Assembly (NCBI GenBank): GCA_035550975.1
Contig: DASZOC010000067.1
Span: 1 to 28,555 of the forward strand
Length of the DNA: 28,555 nt
Reading direction: 5' to 3'
Source: DASZOC01 sp035550975
GTDB lineage: Bacteria > Actinomycetota > CADDZG01 > WHSQ01
Shown: piece after piece, positions 15,201-22,459 of the stretch
Layout of the letters: every line of letters starts with the position of its first letter
How positions within the stretch are numbered: position 1 is the first letter of the stretch
Program-made: the position numbers and the translations under genes
The notes under the pieces: generated by a model
What the model saw: the letters and a program-made list of their open reading frames with translations, nothing else
The model's database searches: none
What the model was told of the DNA's origin: nothing

Positions 15201-16314
15201 TAACTTCCTCGTAGAGATCGTCGAACAATCGGACGAGCGGTTCGTCCGCGATGTTCTTCTCGGTGAGATAGGCGCGGAACAGCTCATGAGGCGATGCGGC
15301 TGCGTCGCGTTCGGGCGACGTCTGCGCCGGCTCGAGCCCCGAGTCGACGATGACCTTGACCGTGTTGGGGAACAGTTCGCGCACCTCGTCGCCGAGGCCG
15401 ATCCGCGACGGCTCGCGCAGCTTCACGCGCAGATAAGCATCACCTACATCGATGCCGCGGAGCTGCGCGAGCGTGCCCTCGATCGTCTTGAGCTTCTTAC
15501 CGGACGTCAGGTCTACCGGCTCGATCGTCGCCGGCTTGCCCGGTTCGGCCTCGACGACGAGGACCTGCTTGGTGTCCTGCGTGTCGCCGAAGTCGAGCTG
15601 CAACGGCGATCCGCAGTAGTGGATCGGGCACGGGCCTGCCATCTTCTGGGCCTTGTGGACGTGGCCGAGCAGGACCGCGTGCGCATCCGCCGGGAACGTC
15701 GCCGGGTCGACCCAGTAGTCGAAGATCGTTTGTGCCGTGCGTTCGCCACCGCCCAGCGCGGCCCCCGCGACCGTCACGTGCCCGACCACGAGGTTGACCG
15801 CGTCGTCCGAGAAGCCTTCAGCCAGCTGCGCCACGATCCGCTTGACGCGCTCGGCATAGGTGCCCGAATGCTCGTCCGCGTCCTTGCGCATCAGCTGGTC
15901 TGCCTTCACGACGTAGCGCTGGGACAACCACGGGAGCAGCGCGATGCGAACCTCGGTGCCGTCGCCGGTCGTGTGCCTCAGGCACTCGCGCGCGAGGAAC
16001 GGCTGCGCGGTGACGTTGGTGTGCGCGAACAGGGGAGCGACCGCCGCGAGGCGCCGCTCGTTGTCGTGGTTGCCGGGGACGACGACGGTATGGGCGACGC
16101 CCGACAGCCCCAGCAACGCCTGGTAGACGATGCGCTCGGCATCGGCCGAGGGGGCCGCGGAATCGAACAGGTCGCCGGCCACGACGACGAGGTCGACCTC
16201 GCGCTCGCGCGCCACGAGCGTGATCTCGTCGAGCACCGCCTCGTGCTCCGCGGCGCGGGAGCGTCCTCCTAACGTCTTGCCGACGTGCCAGTCGGCGGTG
16301 TGCAGGATCTTCAC
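15181..16314 (-). CDS. sbcD: SbcD/Mre11-type metallophosphoesterase nuclease
   Basis: 377 aa from a GTG that directly follows the TGA of the HerA-like gene; the ribosome-binding GAGGAAG lies inside the end of that gene, so translation is coupled. Calcineurin-like phosphoesterase motifs are in order: HTADWHVG (D8, H10), VVAGDLFD (D48), VVPGNHDNE (N82-D84), then LVVGHVTV and LLGHVHKAQ for the later histidine ligands. It binds two manganese ions and cuts DNA ends, hairpins and protein-blocked ends together with SbcC. The C-terminal capping and SbcC-interaction region ends with LFDDLYEEVSATDNA. Context and motifs agree fully. Confidence 0.95.
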   Translation of the reverse strand: MKILHTADWHVGKTLGGRSRAAEHEAVLDEITLVAREREVDLVVVAGDLFDSAAPSADAERIVYQALLGLSGVAHTVVVPGNHDNERRLAAVAPLFAHTNVTAQPFLARECLRHTTGDGTEVRIALLPWLSQRYVVKADQLMRKDADEHSGTYAERVKRIVAQLAEGFSDDAVNLVVGHVTVAGAALGGGERTAQTIFDYWVDPATFPADAHAVLLGHVHKAQKMAGPCPIHYCGSPLQLDFGDTQDTKQVLVVEAEPGKPATIEPVDLTSGKKLKTIEGTLAQLRGIDVGDAYLRVKLREPSRIGLGDEVRELFPNTVKVIVDSGLEPAQTSPERDAAASPHELFRAYLTEKNIADEPLVRLFDDLYEEVSATDNA

Positions 16315-18015
16315 TCACTTCCTCGTGTCGCCGGGGAGCCCCTCGAAAGGATCGTCGGGCTGGTCGCCGGCGGCCGGGTTCGCGCCCGCCTCGCTGGGGC
16401 GCGACGCCCACGCCGGGAAGGGGAACTCGACCACGAGCGGAACGGGGATCTCGGGTTGGTTGACCATCATGGTCCCGGGCTTCATGATCGTCGCCCGATC
16501 GCGGTGCGCACCCCGCAAGAACCCGTACTGCCCGCGCTCCACCTCGGCGGGGTCGATACGACCGACCACGCGGACTGACGATTGGCCCACGATGCGCCCC
16601 TCGACCTCGCTCGCGGTCTGTTGCGCACCGATCAGGATCACGCCGAGGGAGCGGCCGCGTTCGGCGACGTCGAGCAGGATCTCTTTGATCGGGCTGGAGC
16701 CGTCGCGCGGCGCGTACTTGTTGAGCTCGTCCAGGACTAAGAACAGCAACGGCCGCGACTGGCCTTGGCGTTCCTTCTCCTGGAACGTTCGCTTCACGAC
16801 GACGCCGACCACGAATCGCTTCGCCCGGTCCGGCAGGTTGTGGATGTCGACGACCGTGACCTGCTTGTCGAGCTTGACCTTGTGCTTGTCCGCGTTGGGT
16901 ATGTCGCCGCGGACGAGGCGCTCGAGCGGCCCGACGGCGGCATACAGCCGGCGGATGAAAGCATTCACTGTGCCCATGCCGACCGCGGGCCCGCGCCAGT
17001 CCGCCAGGTCGTCCTGCACGCGCGCGACGATCAGGTCGACGAGCTCGCGGAACGTGCGGATCGTGACCTCTTCGATCTTCACGCCGCCGTCCGGCAACGG
17101 AACCGCGTCGCGCAGCTTCGCGGCGACGTTGTAGATCACCATCGTGTACTGCTGGCGCTCGTCCTCGGCATCGGCGAACAGGAACGGCAACAGCTCGTCG
17201 GTGCAGAACTCGGCGATCGTCCAGAAGAAAGAGGTCACGCCCTGGGTGCGCGACGCGACGTCGGGGGCCGCGTTGGCGTCTCCGATGCGCGGGGGAGCGA
17301 AGAAACCTGCGCTCGCGAACGGGCCGGGCTCGAGACCGAGCTTGCGATAACGCGCCCGGTCCTCGTCCGAGACCTGAATGTTGGTGTGGTCGAGGAACAG
17401 CAGGTCCTCGCCCTTGACGTTGAAGATCAACGCCTTCGTGTTGATCGCGTCCTTGCCCAGCGCGCCCGAGTTGAACAGGCTGTAGAGCAGGAACGTCGCG
17501 TAGGTGGTCTTGGTCGCCACTCCCGAGATCCCGGAGATGTTGACGTGCGCGCCGCGGGTCCCGTCGAGGAACTCGAGGTTGATGTAGATGGGCTCGTCGT
17601 CGCGCGTCAGGCCCGCGGGGAGACGCTTGTCCATCTGGTCGAAGTAGAGGGCCTGGTCGCGCTCTTTACCCTCGGCCTTCCTGACGACGGCGCCGGGCAG
17701 CGGCGGGATGAAGATCTCCGGCTCGACCCTCGTCAGCGTGACCTGGGCGGCCTCCGTCACCTCGCCCGGCAGCACCCCGTCCTCGATCAGGAACACGTCG
17801 GAGTCGAACCGAGCCCCCTCGTACCGCGCCCGCACCTGCGACACGACGCCGTAGATGGACACTGCGTCGCCGCCGGGTGGGGTGCGCTCGGTCGCGACCA
17901 CGTCGTCGAGCTGGAGGTAGCGCCCCTCCGCCAACCCCACCCAGAAGTCCAAGGGGGTCGAATCCTCGGTTCCGAGGACGCGCCCGAGGATCCCCGGATC
18001 TTGTTCGCTGGCCAT
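16315..18015 (-). CDS. herA: HerA-like DNA-translocating ATPase (FtsK-HerA superfamily), first gene of the operon
   Basis: 566 aa from the ATG at 18015; TAAGCT lies 7 nt upstream, whereas the alternative GTG at 18045 has nothing. Residues about 20-115 look like the N-terminal HAS-barrel (STPLDFWVGLAEGRYLQLDD). The P-loop position reads GISGVATKT (162-170), which lacks the usual Gly before Lys and has an extra residue compared with GxxxxGK[ST]. Walker B is LLFLVLDELNKYAP (D429, E430), followed by LDVAERGRSLGVILIGAQQ with the polar sensor glutamine and SVRVVGRID. HerA forms a hexamer that drives the NurA nuclease along DNA; here it leads an operon with Mre11, Rad50 and NurA-type genes. The unusual P-loop means ATPase activity should not be assumed. 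Confidence 0.85.
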   Translation of the reverse strand: MASEQDPGILGRVLGTEDSTPLDFWVGLAEGRYLQLDDVVATERTPPGGDAVSIYGVVSQVRARYEGARFDSDVFLIEDGVLPGEVTEAAQVTLTRVEPEIFIPPLPGAVVRKAEGKERDQALYFDQMDKRLPAGLTRDDEPIYINLEFLDGTRGAHVNISGISGVATKTTYATFLLYSLFNSGALGKDAINTKALIFNVKGEDLLFLDHTNIQVSDEDRARYRKLGLEPGPFASAGFFAPPRIGDANAAPDVASRTQGVTSFFWTIAEFCTDELLPFLFADAEDERQQYTMVIYNVAAKLRDAVPLPDGGVKIEEVTIRTFRELVDLIVARVQDDLADWRGPAVGMGTVNAFIRRLYAAVGPLERLVRGDIPNADKHKVKLDKQVTVVDIHNLPDRAKRFVVGVVVKRTFQEKERQGQSRPLLFLVLDELNKYAPRDGSSPIKEILLDVAERGRSLGVILIGAQQTASEVEGRIVGQSSVRVVGRIDPAEVERGQYGFLRGAHRDRATIMKPGTMMVNQPEIPVPLVVEFPFPAWASRPSEAGANPAAGDQPDDPFEGLPGDTRK

Positions 18016-18022
18016 CGCTGCC

Positions 18023-18028
18023 AGCTTA
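18023..18028 (-). promoter_or_regulatory. Candidate -10 box (TAAGCT) of the herA-sbcD-sbcC-nurA operon
   Basis: Seven nt from the herA ATG. The downstream three genes have no room for promoters of their own at their junctions, so this is probably the main promoter. I see no SOS-type operator by eye in 18016-18188. Confidence 0.45.
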
Positions 18029-18173
18029 GTCAGGGGCTGTGACACAAACCCGGCGTTGGCGGAACTTCGCGCTCTGCGGTTGGCGAACCAAGCTCGACCT
18101 GCCGGGCGGTCTCGGCACGGGGCGAGGAACCCTCGGCCGCCGAACGCCGGGCCTGCCGCGGCGTCGCCGCCTG

Positions 18174-18179
18174 TACCCT
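18174..18179 (+). promoter_or_regulatory. Candidate -10 box (TACCCT) before the KDPG-aldolase-like gene
   Basis: Nine nt before the ATG at 18189. The rest of the 173-nt gap between herA and this gene shows no other signal I can support. Confidence 0.4.
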
Positions 18180-18188
18180 GGGACGACG

Positions 18189-18845
18189 ATGAACGCCAAA
18201 CTGTTCGAGGCCCGCGCCAAGCGCCTGCGCGATGCGACCGTCGTCGCCGTCATGCGCATGCAGAAGGCCGAGCACGCCGTGGAGGCGGTGGGCGCGGCCG
18301 TACGCGGAGGCTTCGAGGCGGTCGAAATCACGATGAACACGCCCGATGCGATCGACGCGATCGCCGAGGTGGCGGGGCGGGTCGACGCCATCGTCGGGGC
18401 CGGCACGATCACCGCCGCGGAGGAGGTCAAGCAGGCCTACGACGCCGGCGCCGAATACGTCGTCACGCCGGTCGTCATCCCCGAGGCGGTCGAGGCCGCT
18501 CACGAGCTGTCGATCCCCATCGTCATGGGAGCATCGACACCGACCGAGATCTTCACGGCTCGCCGGGCCGGCGCCGACTGGGTCAAGGTCTTTCCGGCCG
18601 AGCAGCTGGGGGGCCCCGCCTACATCCAGAACGTCCTCGGCCCGCTGCGAGGCACGCCGCTGCTCGTGAGCGGGGGCCTCACCGCCGAGAACTACATCGG
18701 ATACCTCCGCGCCGGCGTGGAGCTGTGCGGCTTTGCCGACGCCGTGTTCGACGACGACATCGCGGCCGAGGGCGACTACGAGGAGCTGGAGCGGCGCGCC
18801 ATTGAGGTCTGCCGCCGCCTCGACACCTACGACCCGACGACCTAG
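18189..18845 (+). CDS. KDPG / 2-keto-4-hydroxyglutarate aldolase (Eda family)
   Basis: 218 aa, class I aldolase TIM barrel. Residues align with E. coli Eda by motif: GFEAVEITMNTP with E46 at the general acid/base position, VGAGTI (69-74), VVTPVVIPE (91-99), and K133 in WVKVFPAE as the Schiff-base lysine, at the same residue number as in E. coli. The Arg that normally follows in E. coli (EVTLRTP, binding the substrate phosphate end) is Asn here (EITMNTP), so the preferred substrate may differ from phosphorylated KDPG. The usual partner, phosphogluconate dehydratase, is not in the window. The open frame extends 50 codons upstream, but the family starts near this ATG, which also has a -10-like box 9 nt upstream. 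Confidence 0.88.
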   Translation: MNAKLFEARAKRLRDATVVAVMRMQKAEHAVEAVGAAVRGGFEAVEITMNTPDAIDAIAEVAGRVDAIVGAGTITAAEEVKQAYDAGAEYVVTPVVIPEAVEAAHELSIPIVMGASTPTEIFTARRAGADWVKVFPAEQLGGPAYIQNVLGPLRGTPLLVSGGLTAENYIGYLRAGVELCGFADAVFDDDIAAEGDYEELERRAIEVCRRLDTYDPTT

Positions 18846-18858
18846 CCCCGCTCCGCAG

Positions 18859-18880
18859 CGCGCCGCGGTGGCGTTTTGCC
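18859..18880 (+). terminator. Weak possible terminator after the aldolase gene
   Basis: CGCC / GGCG (18861-18864 and 18870-18873) with a 5-nt loop is followed by TTTT at 18874-18877. The stem is only four base pairs, so this is tentative. Confidence 0.25.
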
Positions 18881-18952
18881 CGATTTAGGCAGGATTCAGG
18901 CGCCAGCGGCCGAATCCCCCTGTAGATTCCGCACGCCCGTGGAAAGGACACC

Positions 18953-20356
18953 GTGGTCCGGCTCGCACGTTTCTCGCTGTTCACCTCTTTCGTAGTCGCC
19001 CTAGCCTTTGCAGGCTCCAGCCTTCCCGGGTCGCAGGTCGCCACCGCCGGCGGAGACGGCTCCGGGGGCCGCGCCGTCGCACACCACGGCGGCGGCAAAC
19101 GGATCGCGAGTAAGGCCGCGGCATCGAAGGCTCCCGATGCGCGGCTCTACCAGGTCGGCAAGAACGCGATCGAGCCCACGATGGGGCTGACGAAGAACGG
19201 CGAGCTCGTCTACACCGCGTTCGAGTCGAGCACCTCTATCTACGTCATGCGCTCGGCCGACGGCGGTCGCACGTGGGATGACAAGTCGCCGAAGCTGCCG
19301 TCGGGGCAGAACGCGCACCGCCTCTCGCTCGACCCCTACATCTGGGTCGATCCCTGGACGGGCCGCATCTTCAACATCGACCTGACGGTCGCGTGCTCGT
19401 ATCTGTCGTTCACCGACGACCTCGAGATCGACTGGACGACGAACCCACTCGCGTGTGGCCGCCCGGTCAACGATCACCAGTCGCTCTTCGGCGGCCCCCC
19501 CGTGACGAGCGATCCGATTGGTTACGACAACCTCGTCTACTACTGCTGGAACGACGTCGCGACGTCATCCTGTAGCAAGTCGACCGACGGAGGCATCACG
19601 TTCGCGCCCACCGGCAGCCCGGCGTTCCACCCGGCGGATGACGCCGGTGACGAGCCGGTGCGTCAGTGCGGTGGGCTTCACGGTCACGGTGTGGTCGGAC
19701 ACGACGGGACCGTCTACCTCCCGAAAGAGCACTGCGAGCAGCCGTGGTTGTCGATCAGTCGCAACGAGGGGCAGACGTGGACACACGTAAGGGTCGCGAA
19801 GGACACCGCGATATGGGGGCCGGACCCGAGCGTCGCGGTCGACAAGAAGGGCAACATCTACTACGTCTACGTCGACGAGATGCGCATGCCGCGTCTGACT
19901 TACTCGCGTGACGAGGGCAAGACCTGGAGCAAGCCGATGATGATTGCGGCCCCTGGTTTGACCGAGACGGTTCACGCCACGCTCGACGTTGGTAAGCCCG
20001 GTGCCGTTGCCGTCGCCTACTACGGGACCGACGACGTCAACGGGAAGATCGAAGACCGCAAGTACCCCGTCGACAAGGTCGCGTGGGACGGCTTCCTGAC
20101 GATCTCGGAGAACGTGTTCGCCGACAAGCCCCTGTTCTACTCCGGCACGGTGAACGACCCGAAGGACCCGTTCACGCGCGGGGATTGTGGGCCCCGCCGC
20201 TGCCAGGATGCGGTGGACTTCATCGACGTCGTGATCAGCCGCAGCGGGATCCCGTACGGGGCGTTCGCCGACAGCTGCACGATGGGGTGCGTAGGCGGCA
20301 AGACGCTCACGGCGGGTGTGGTCGGAAGCTTGGTGTTCGGGCCGCGCCTCCGCTAG
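18953..20356 (+). CDS. Secreted Asp-box (BNR repeat, sialidase-fold) protein
   Basis: 467 aa from a GTG with GAAAGGA 6 nt upstream. Residues 1-32 form a signal peptide (FSLFTSFVVALAFAGSSL). After an Ala/Gly/Lys linker the body is a beta-propeller with Asp-boxes SADGGRTWDD (101-110), STDGGITFAP (about 210), SRNEGQTWTH and SRDEGKTWSK. Several Cys are present (about 149, 168, 198, 207 and four more near the C-terminus), which suggests disulphides in an exported protein. I see no clear sialidase Arg triad, so the substrate is unknown; 'exo-alpha-sialidase' annotations of such proteins are usually unsupported. The -10-like TAGATT at about 18922 could drive it. No anchor is seen at the C-terminus. 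Confidence 0.8.
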   Translation: MVRLARFSLFTSFVVALAFAGSSLPGSQVATAGGDGSGGRAVAHHGGGKRIASKAAASKAPDARLYQVGKNAIEPTMGLTKNGELVYTAFESSTSIYVMRSADGGRTWDDKSPKLPSGQNAHRLSLDPYIWVDPWTGRIFNIDLTVACSYLSFTDDLEIDWTTNPLACGRPVNDHQSLFGGPPVTSDPIGYDNLVYYCWNDVATSSCSKSTDGGITFAPTGSPAFHPADDAGDEPVRQCGGLHGHGVVGHDGTVYLPKEHCEQPWLSISRNEGQTWTHVRVAKDTAIWGPDPSVAVDKKGNIYYVYVDEMRMPRLTYSRDEGKTWSKPMMIAAPGLTETVHATLDVGKPGAVAVAYYGTDDVNGKIEDRKYPVDKVAWDGFLTISENVFADKPLFYSGTVNDPKDPFTRGDCGPRRCQDAVDFIDVVISRSGIPYGAFADSCTMGCVGGKTLTAGVVGSLVFGPRLR

Positions 20357-20395
20357 CGCTGGCGCCCGCTCTTCAGAAGAGGTAGATCGCTGGCG

Positions 20396-21778
20396 TTACT
20401 CGGCCCTCGAGCCCAGCTCGGCGAGTGACTTCTCTATGCCCTCGGCCAGCACCGCCAGGTCGGGAGCCGCGTCGAAGTCACCTAACAGTCCGAAGCCAAC
20501 GGTGCCGTTGTAGGACATCAGCGCGATGCCGATCGTCGTGTTGTCTGACAGTGGCACGACGGGATAGACCTCTTTCATCTCGCGGCCCAAGCTGTAGAGG
20601 GGGAACTGGGGCCCGGGCACGTTCGTCACCACGAGGTTGTAGGCGCGCTGGCGCGCCACGAGCCGCGCCGCCTGGCTGAGGATCGTCGGTGGCGCGTACT
20701 CGCCGAGGGACGTGAGCAGCTGCGCGCCGACCGCTTGACCCGAGCTCTTCAGATCCTTCATCCGTTCGCTGACGAACCTCAGACGCGCTACGGGGTCGGC
20801 TTCGAAGACCGGCAACGGGGCCCAGATCGACGCCACCTGGTTGCCGAGCGAGCCCTTGTCCTGATCCGCACGCACCGAGACCGGCACCATCGCGCGCAGC
20901 TCGAGGTCCTCGACCCGCTCGCCCCGCGCTTGCAGCAGACGACGGAGCCCACCGGACACGACCGACAGGACGACGTCGTTGACCGTGCCCCCGAGCGAGT
21001 TCTTGATCCTCTTGAGCTCGGCGAGCTCGACCAGGATCGTCTCGAACCGCCGGTGCGGCCCCACCTGGATGTTCAATGAAGACGCGGGCGCGAAGTCGAG
21101 CGTCCCGCCCACGAACGCGCCGAGCGCCTTCGCTCCCTCGACCAACCGGTTGGGGACCTTCGTAGGGTCCATGATCGTCGAGCGCAGGATGCGCACGGCT
21201 TCGGTCGGCGACGTCAGTCTCTCCCTCACGGCGTCCAACAGCAGCTGGTCTTGCGTCGGCTCCGGATCGGGGATCCAGTGCTGCGGCTCGAGGTCTTGGC
21301 CCTCCGGAGTGAGATCGAGGATGACCGACATGACGTCCGCCCCGGAGACGCCGTCGACGAGGCAGTGATGCGTCTTCGATATGAGCGCCCATCGGTCGCC
21401 GCCGAGTCCCTCCGCGAACCAGATCTCCCACAGCGGTTTCGACCGGTCCAGCTGCTGGCTCATGATCCGCGCTGTGAGGCGCTTCAGCTTCTCGTCGTCG
21501 CCCGGCGGCGGCAGTGCGGTGTGGCGTACGTGGTATTCGATGTTGAAATGCGTGTCGTCGACCCAGACCGGTCGGCCGACGCCGAACGGGACCGTGACCA
21601 GCTTCTGGCGGAAGCGCGGGACCAGCTGGAGCCGTTTCTCCGACGAGGCGACGAACTCGTGATAGTCGGGCGCCGGGCCCTCGAAGACCGTCGCAGCCCC
21701 TACGTGCATGTGGGTGTTGGGCCCCTCGAGGTGGAGGAACAGCTCGTCCAGCACGGACAACCGCTTGTATCTCGACAT
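20396..21778 (-). CDS. Wax ester synthase / diacylglycerol acyltransferase (WS/DGAT) family
   Basis: 460 aa, the usual length. The N-terminal MSRYKRLSVLDELFLHLEGP, the catalytic HHxxxDG as THHCLVDGVSG (H137, H138, D142), the VNDVVLSVVSGGLR block and the C-terminal VTNVPGPQFPLYSLGREM are characteristic of actinobacterial WS/DGAT. The enzyme transfers a fatty acyl group from acyl-CoA to a long-chain alcohol or diacylglycerol, forming storage wax or triacylglycerol, typically at the inner membrane face. There is no signal peptide. The divergent gene at 21818 lies only 39 nt away and both have their own -10-like boxes. Some family members are glycosyl- or mycolyl-type acyltransferases, so the exact acceptor is open. 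Confidence 0.93.
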   Translation of the reverse strand: MSRYKRLSVLDELFLHLEGPNTHMHVGAATVFEGPAPDYHEFVASSEKRLQLVPRFRQKLVTVPFGVGRPVWVDDTHFNIEYHVRHTALPPPGDDEKLKRLTARIMSQQLDRSKPLWEIWFAEGLGGDRWALISKTHHCLVDGVSGADVMSVILDLTPEGQDLEPQHWIPDPEPTQDQLLLDAVRERLTSPTEAVRILRSTIMDPTKVPNRLVEGAKALGAFVGGTLDFAPASSLNIQVGPHRRFETILVELAELKRIKNSLGGTVNDVVLSVVSGGLRRLLQARGERVEDLELRAMVPVSVRADQDKGSLGNQVASIWAPLPVFEADPVARLRFVSERMKDLKSSGQAVGAQLLTSLGEYAPPTILSQAARLVARQRAYNLVVTNVPGPQFPLYSLGREMKEVYPVVPLSDNTTIGIALMSYNGTVGFGLLGDFDAAPDLAVLAEGIEKSLAELGSRAE

Positions 21779-21787
21779 CGACGGGTG

Positions 21788-21793
21788 ACTCTA
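21788..21793 (-). promoter_or_regulatory. Candidate -10 box (TAGAGT) of the WS/DGAT gene
   Basis: Nine nt before the ATG at 21778; part of a 39-nt divergent spacer. Confidence 0.35.
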
Positions 21794-21805
21794 ACGCCCG
21801 CCCCC

Positions 21806-21811
21806 TAGGCT
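21806..21811 (+). promoter_or_regulatory. Candidate -10 box (TAGGCT), leaderless pcm-like gene
   Basis: Exactly 6 nt before the ATG at 21818, with no Shine-Dalgarno sequence. It sits back-to-back with the WS/DGAT box 12 nt away. Confidence 0.5.
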
Positions 21812-21817
21812 CGGGAT

Positions 21818-22459
21818 ATGCCGAGGAGCAAAGAGGGCCTAGCGCGGCTCGTCGACCGCGAAGGTGTTGCGCCGCGGGTCGTGCGGGCGTTCCGCGAGGT
21901 AGCACGAGAGGACTTCGTCCCCGACGCGTACCGCAGCGACGCCTACTCCGACCGTCCCGTTCCGATCCTCGAGCGGCAGACGACGAGCCAGCCGAGCCTC
22001 ATCGCTCGCATGATCGACGCCGCCGACGTCCTGCCGGGCGATCGCTTGCTCGAGATCGGTACCGGGTTCGGGTTCCAGACCGCGTTGCTGTCGCGGTTGG
22101 GAGGCGAGGTCGTGTCCGTCGAACGCCACCCGTCACTCGCCCGCGCGGCGCGAGAGAACCTCGCCCGCGCCGGTATCGAGAACGTGCGCGTGGTGGTGGG
22201 GGACGGTTGGATGGGATGGCCCGAAGCCGCCCCCTACGACGCGATCATCGTGTCGGCCGGTGCTCCGGAGGTCCCGGAGGCGTTCGTCGACCAGCTCGTC
22301 GACGGGGGCCGGATCGTGATCCCGCTGAAGAAGGGGGCCGCGGAGGAAGTCGTGTTGCTCGTCAAGAACGGCGACCACCTCGTCCGCGCCCGCGTCCTGA
22401 CGCCGGCGCGGTTCGTCCCCCTGGTCAAGGGGGCCGCTCCCGATCAGTCGAACGAGTAG
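21818..22459 (+). CDS. pcm: Protein-L-isoaspartate O-methyltransferase
   Basis: 213 aa. The pre-motif PILERQTTSQPSLIARMID is the family's 'GQTISQPyivA-M' block, followed by the SAM-binding LLEIGTGFGFQTALLS and post-motif VVSVERHPSL. The middle motif YDAIIVSAGAPEVPEAFVDQ and the LVDGGRIVIPL strand complete a class I methyltransferase fold of the PIMT type. It methylates isoaspartyl residues in aged proteins using S-adenosylmethionine, in the cytoplasm. The 3' end overlaps the convergent secreted GH15-like gene by 16 nt. Confidence 0.9.
   Translation: MPRSKEGLARLVDREGVAPRVVRAFREVAREDFVPDAYRSDAYSDRPVPILERQTTSQPSLIARMIDAADVLPGDRLLEIGTGFGFQTALLSRLGGEVVSVERHPSLARAARENLARAGIENVRVVVGDGWMGWPEAAPYDAIIVSAGAPEVPEAFVDQLVDGGRIVIPLKKGAAEEVVLLVKNGDHLVRARVLTPARFVPLVKGAAPDQSNE

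Noticed and set aside
13920..15203. 427-codon plus-strand open frame opposite sbcC
   Set aside because: It is antisense to sbcC coiled-coil codons. It shows no motif and is Arg-rich.
16315..18015. HerA-like gene as an FtsK or conjugation (VirB4/TraG) ATPase
   Set aside because: There are no membrane segments and no conjugation genes, and the gene is coupled to Mre11/Rad50/NurA-type genes.
18953..20356. Calling the Asp-box protein a true sialidase
   Set aside because: Asp-boxes alone do not show activity, and I could not identify the Arg triad or the catalytic Tyr/Glu pair.
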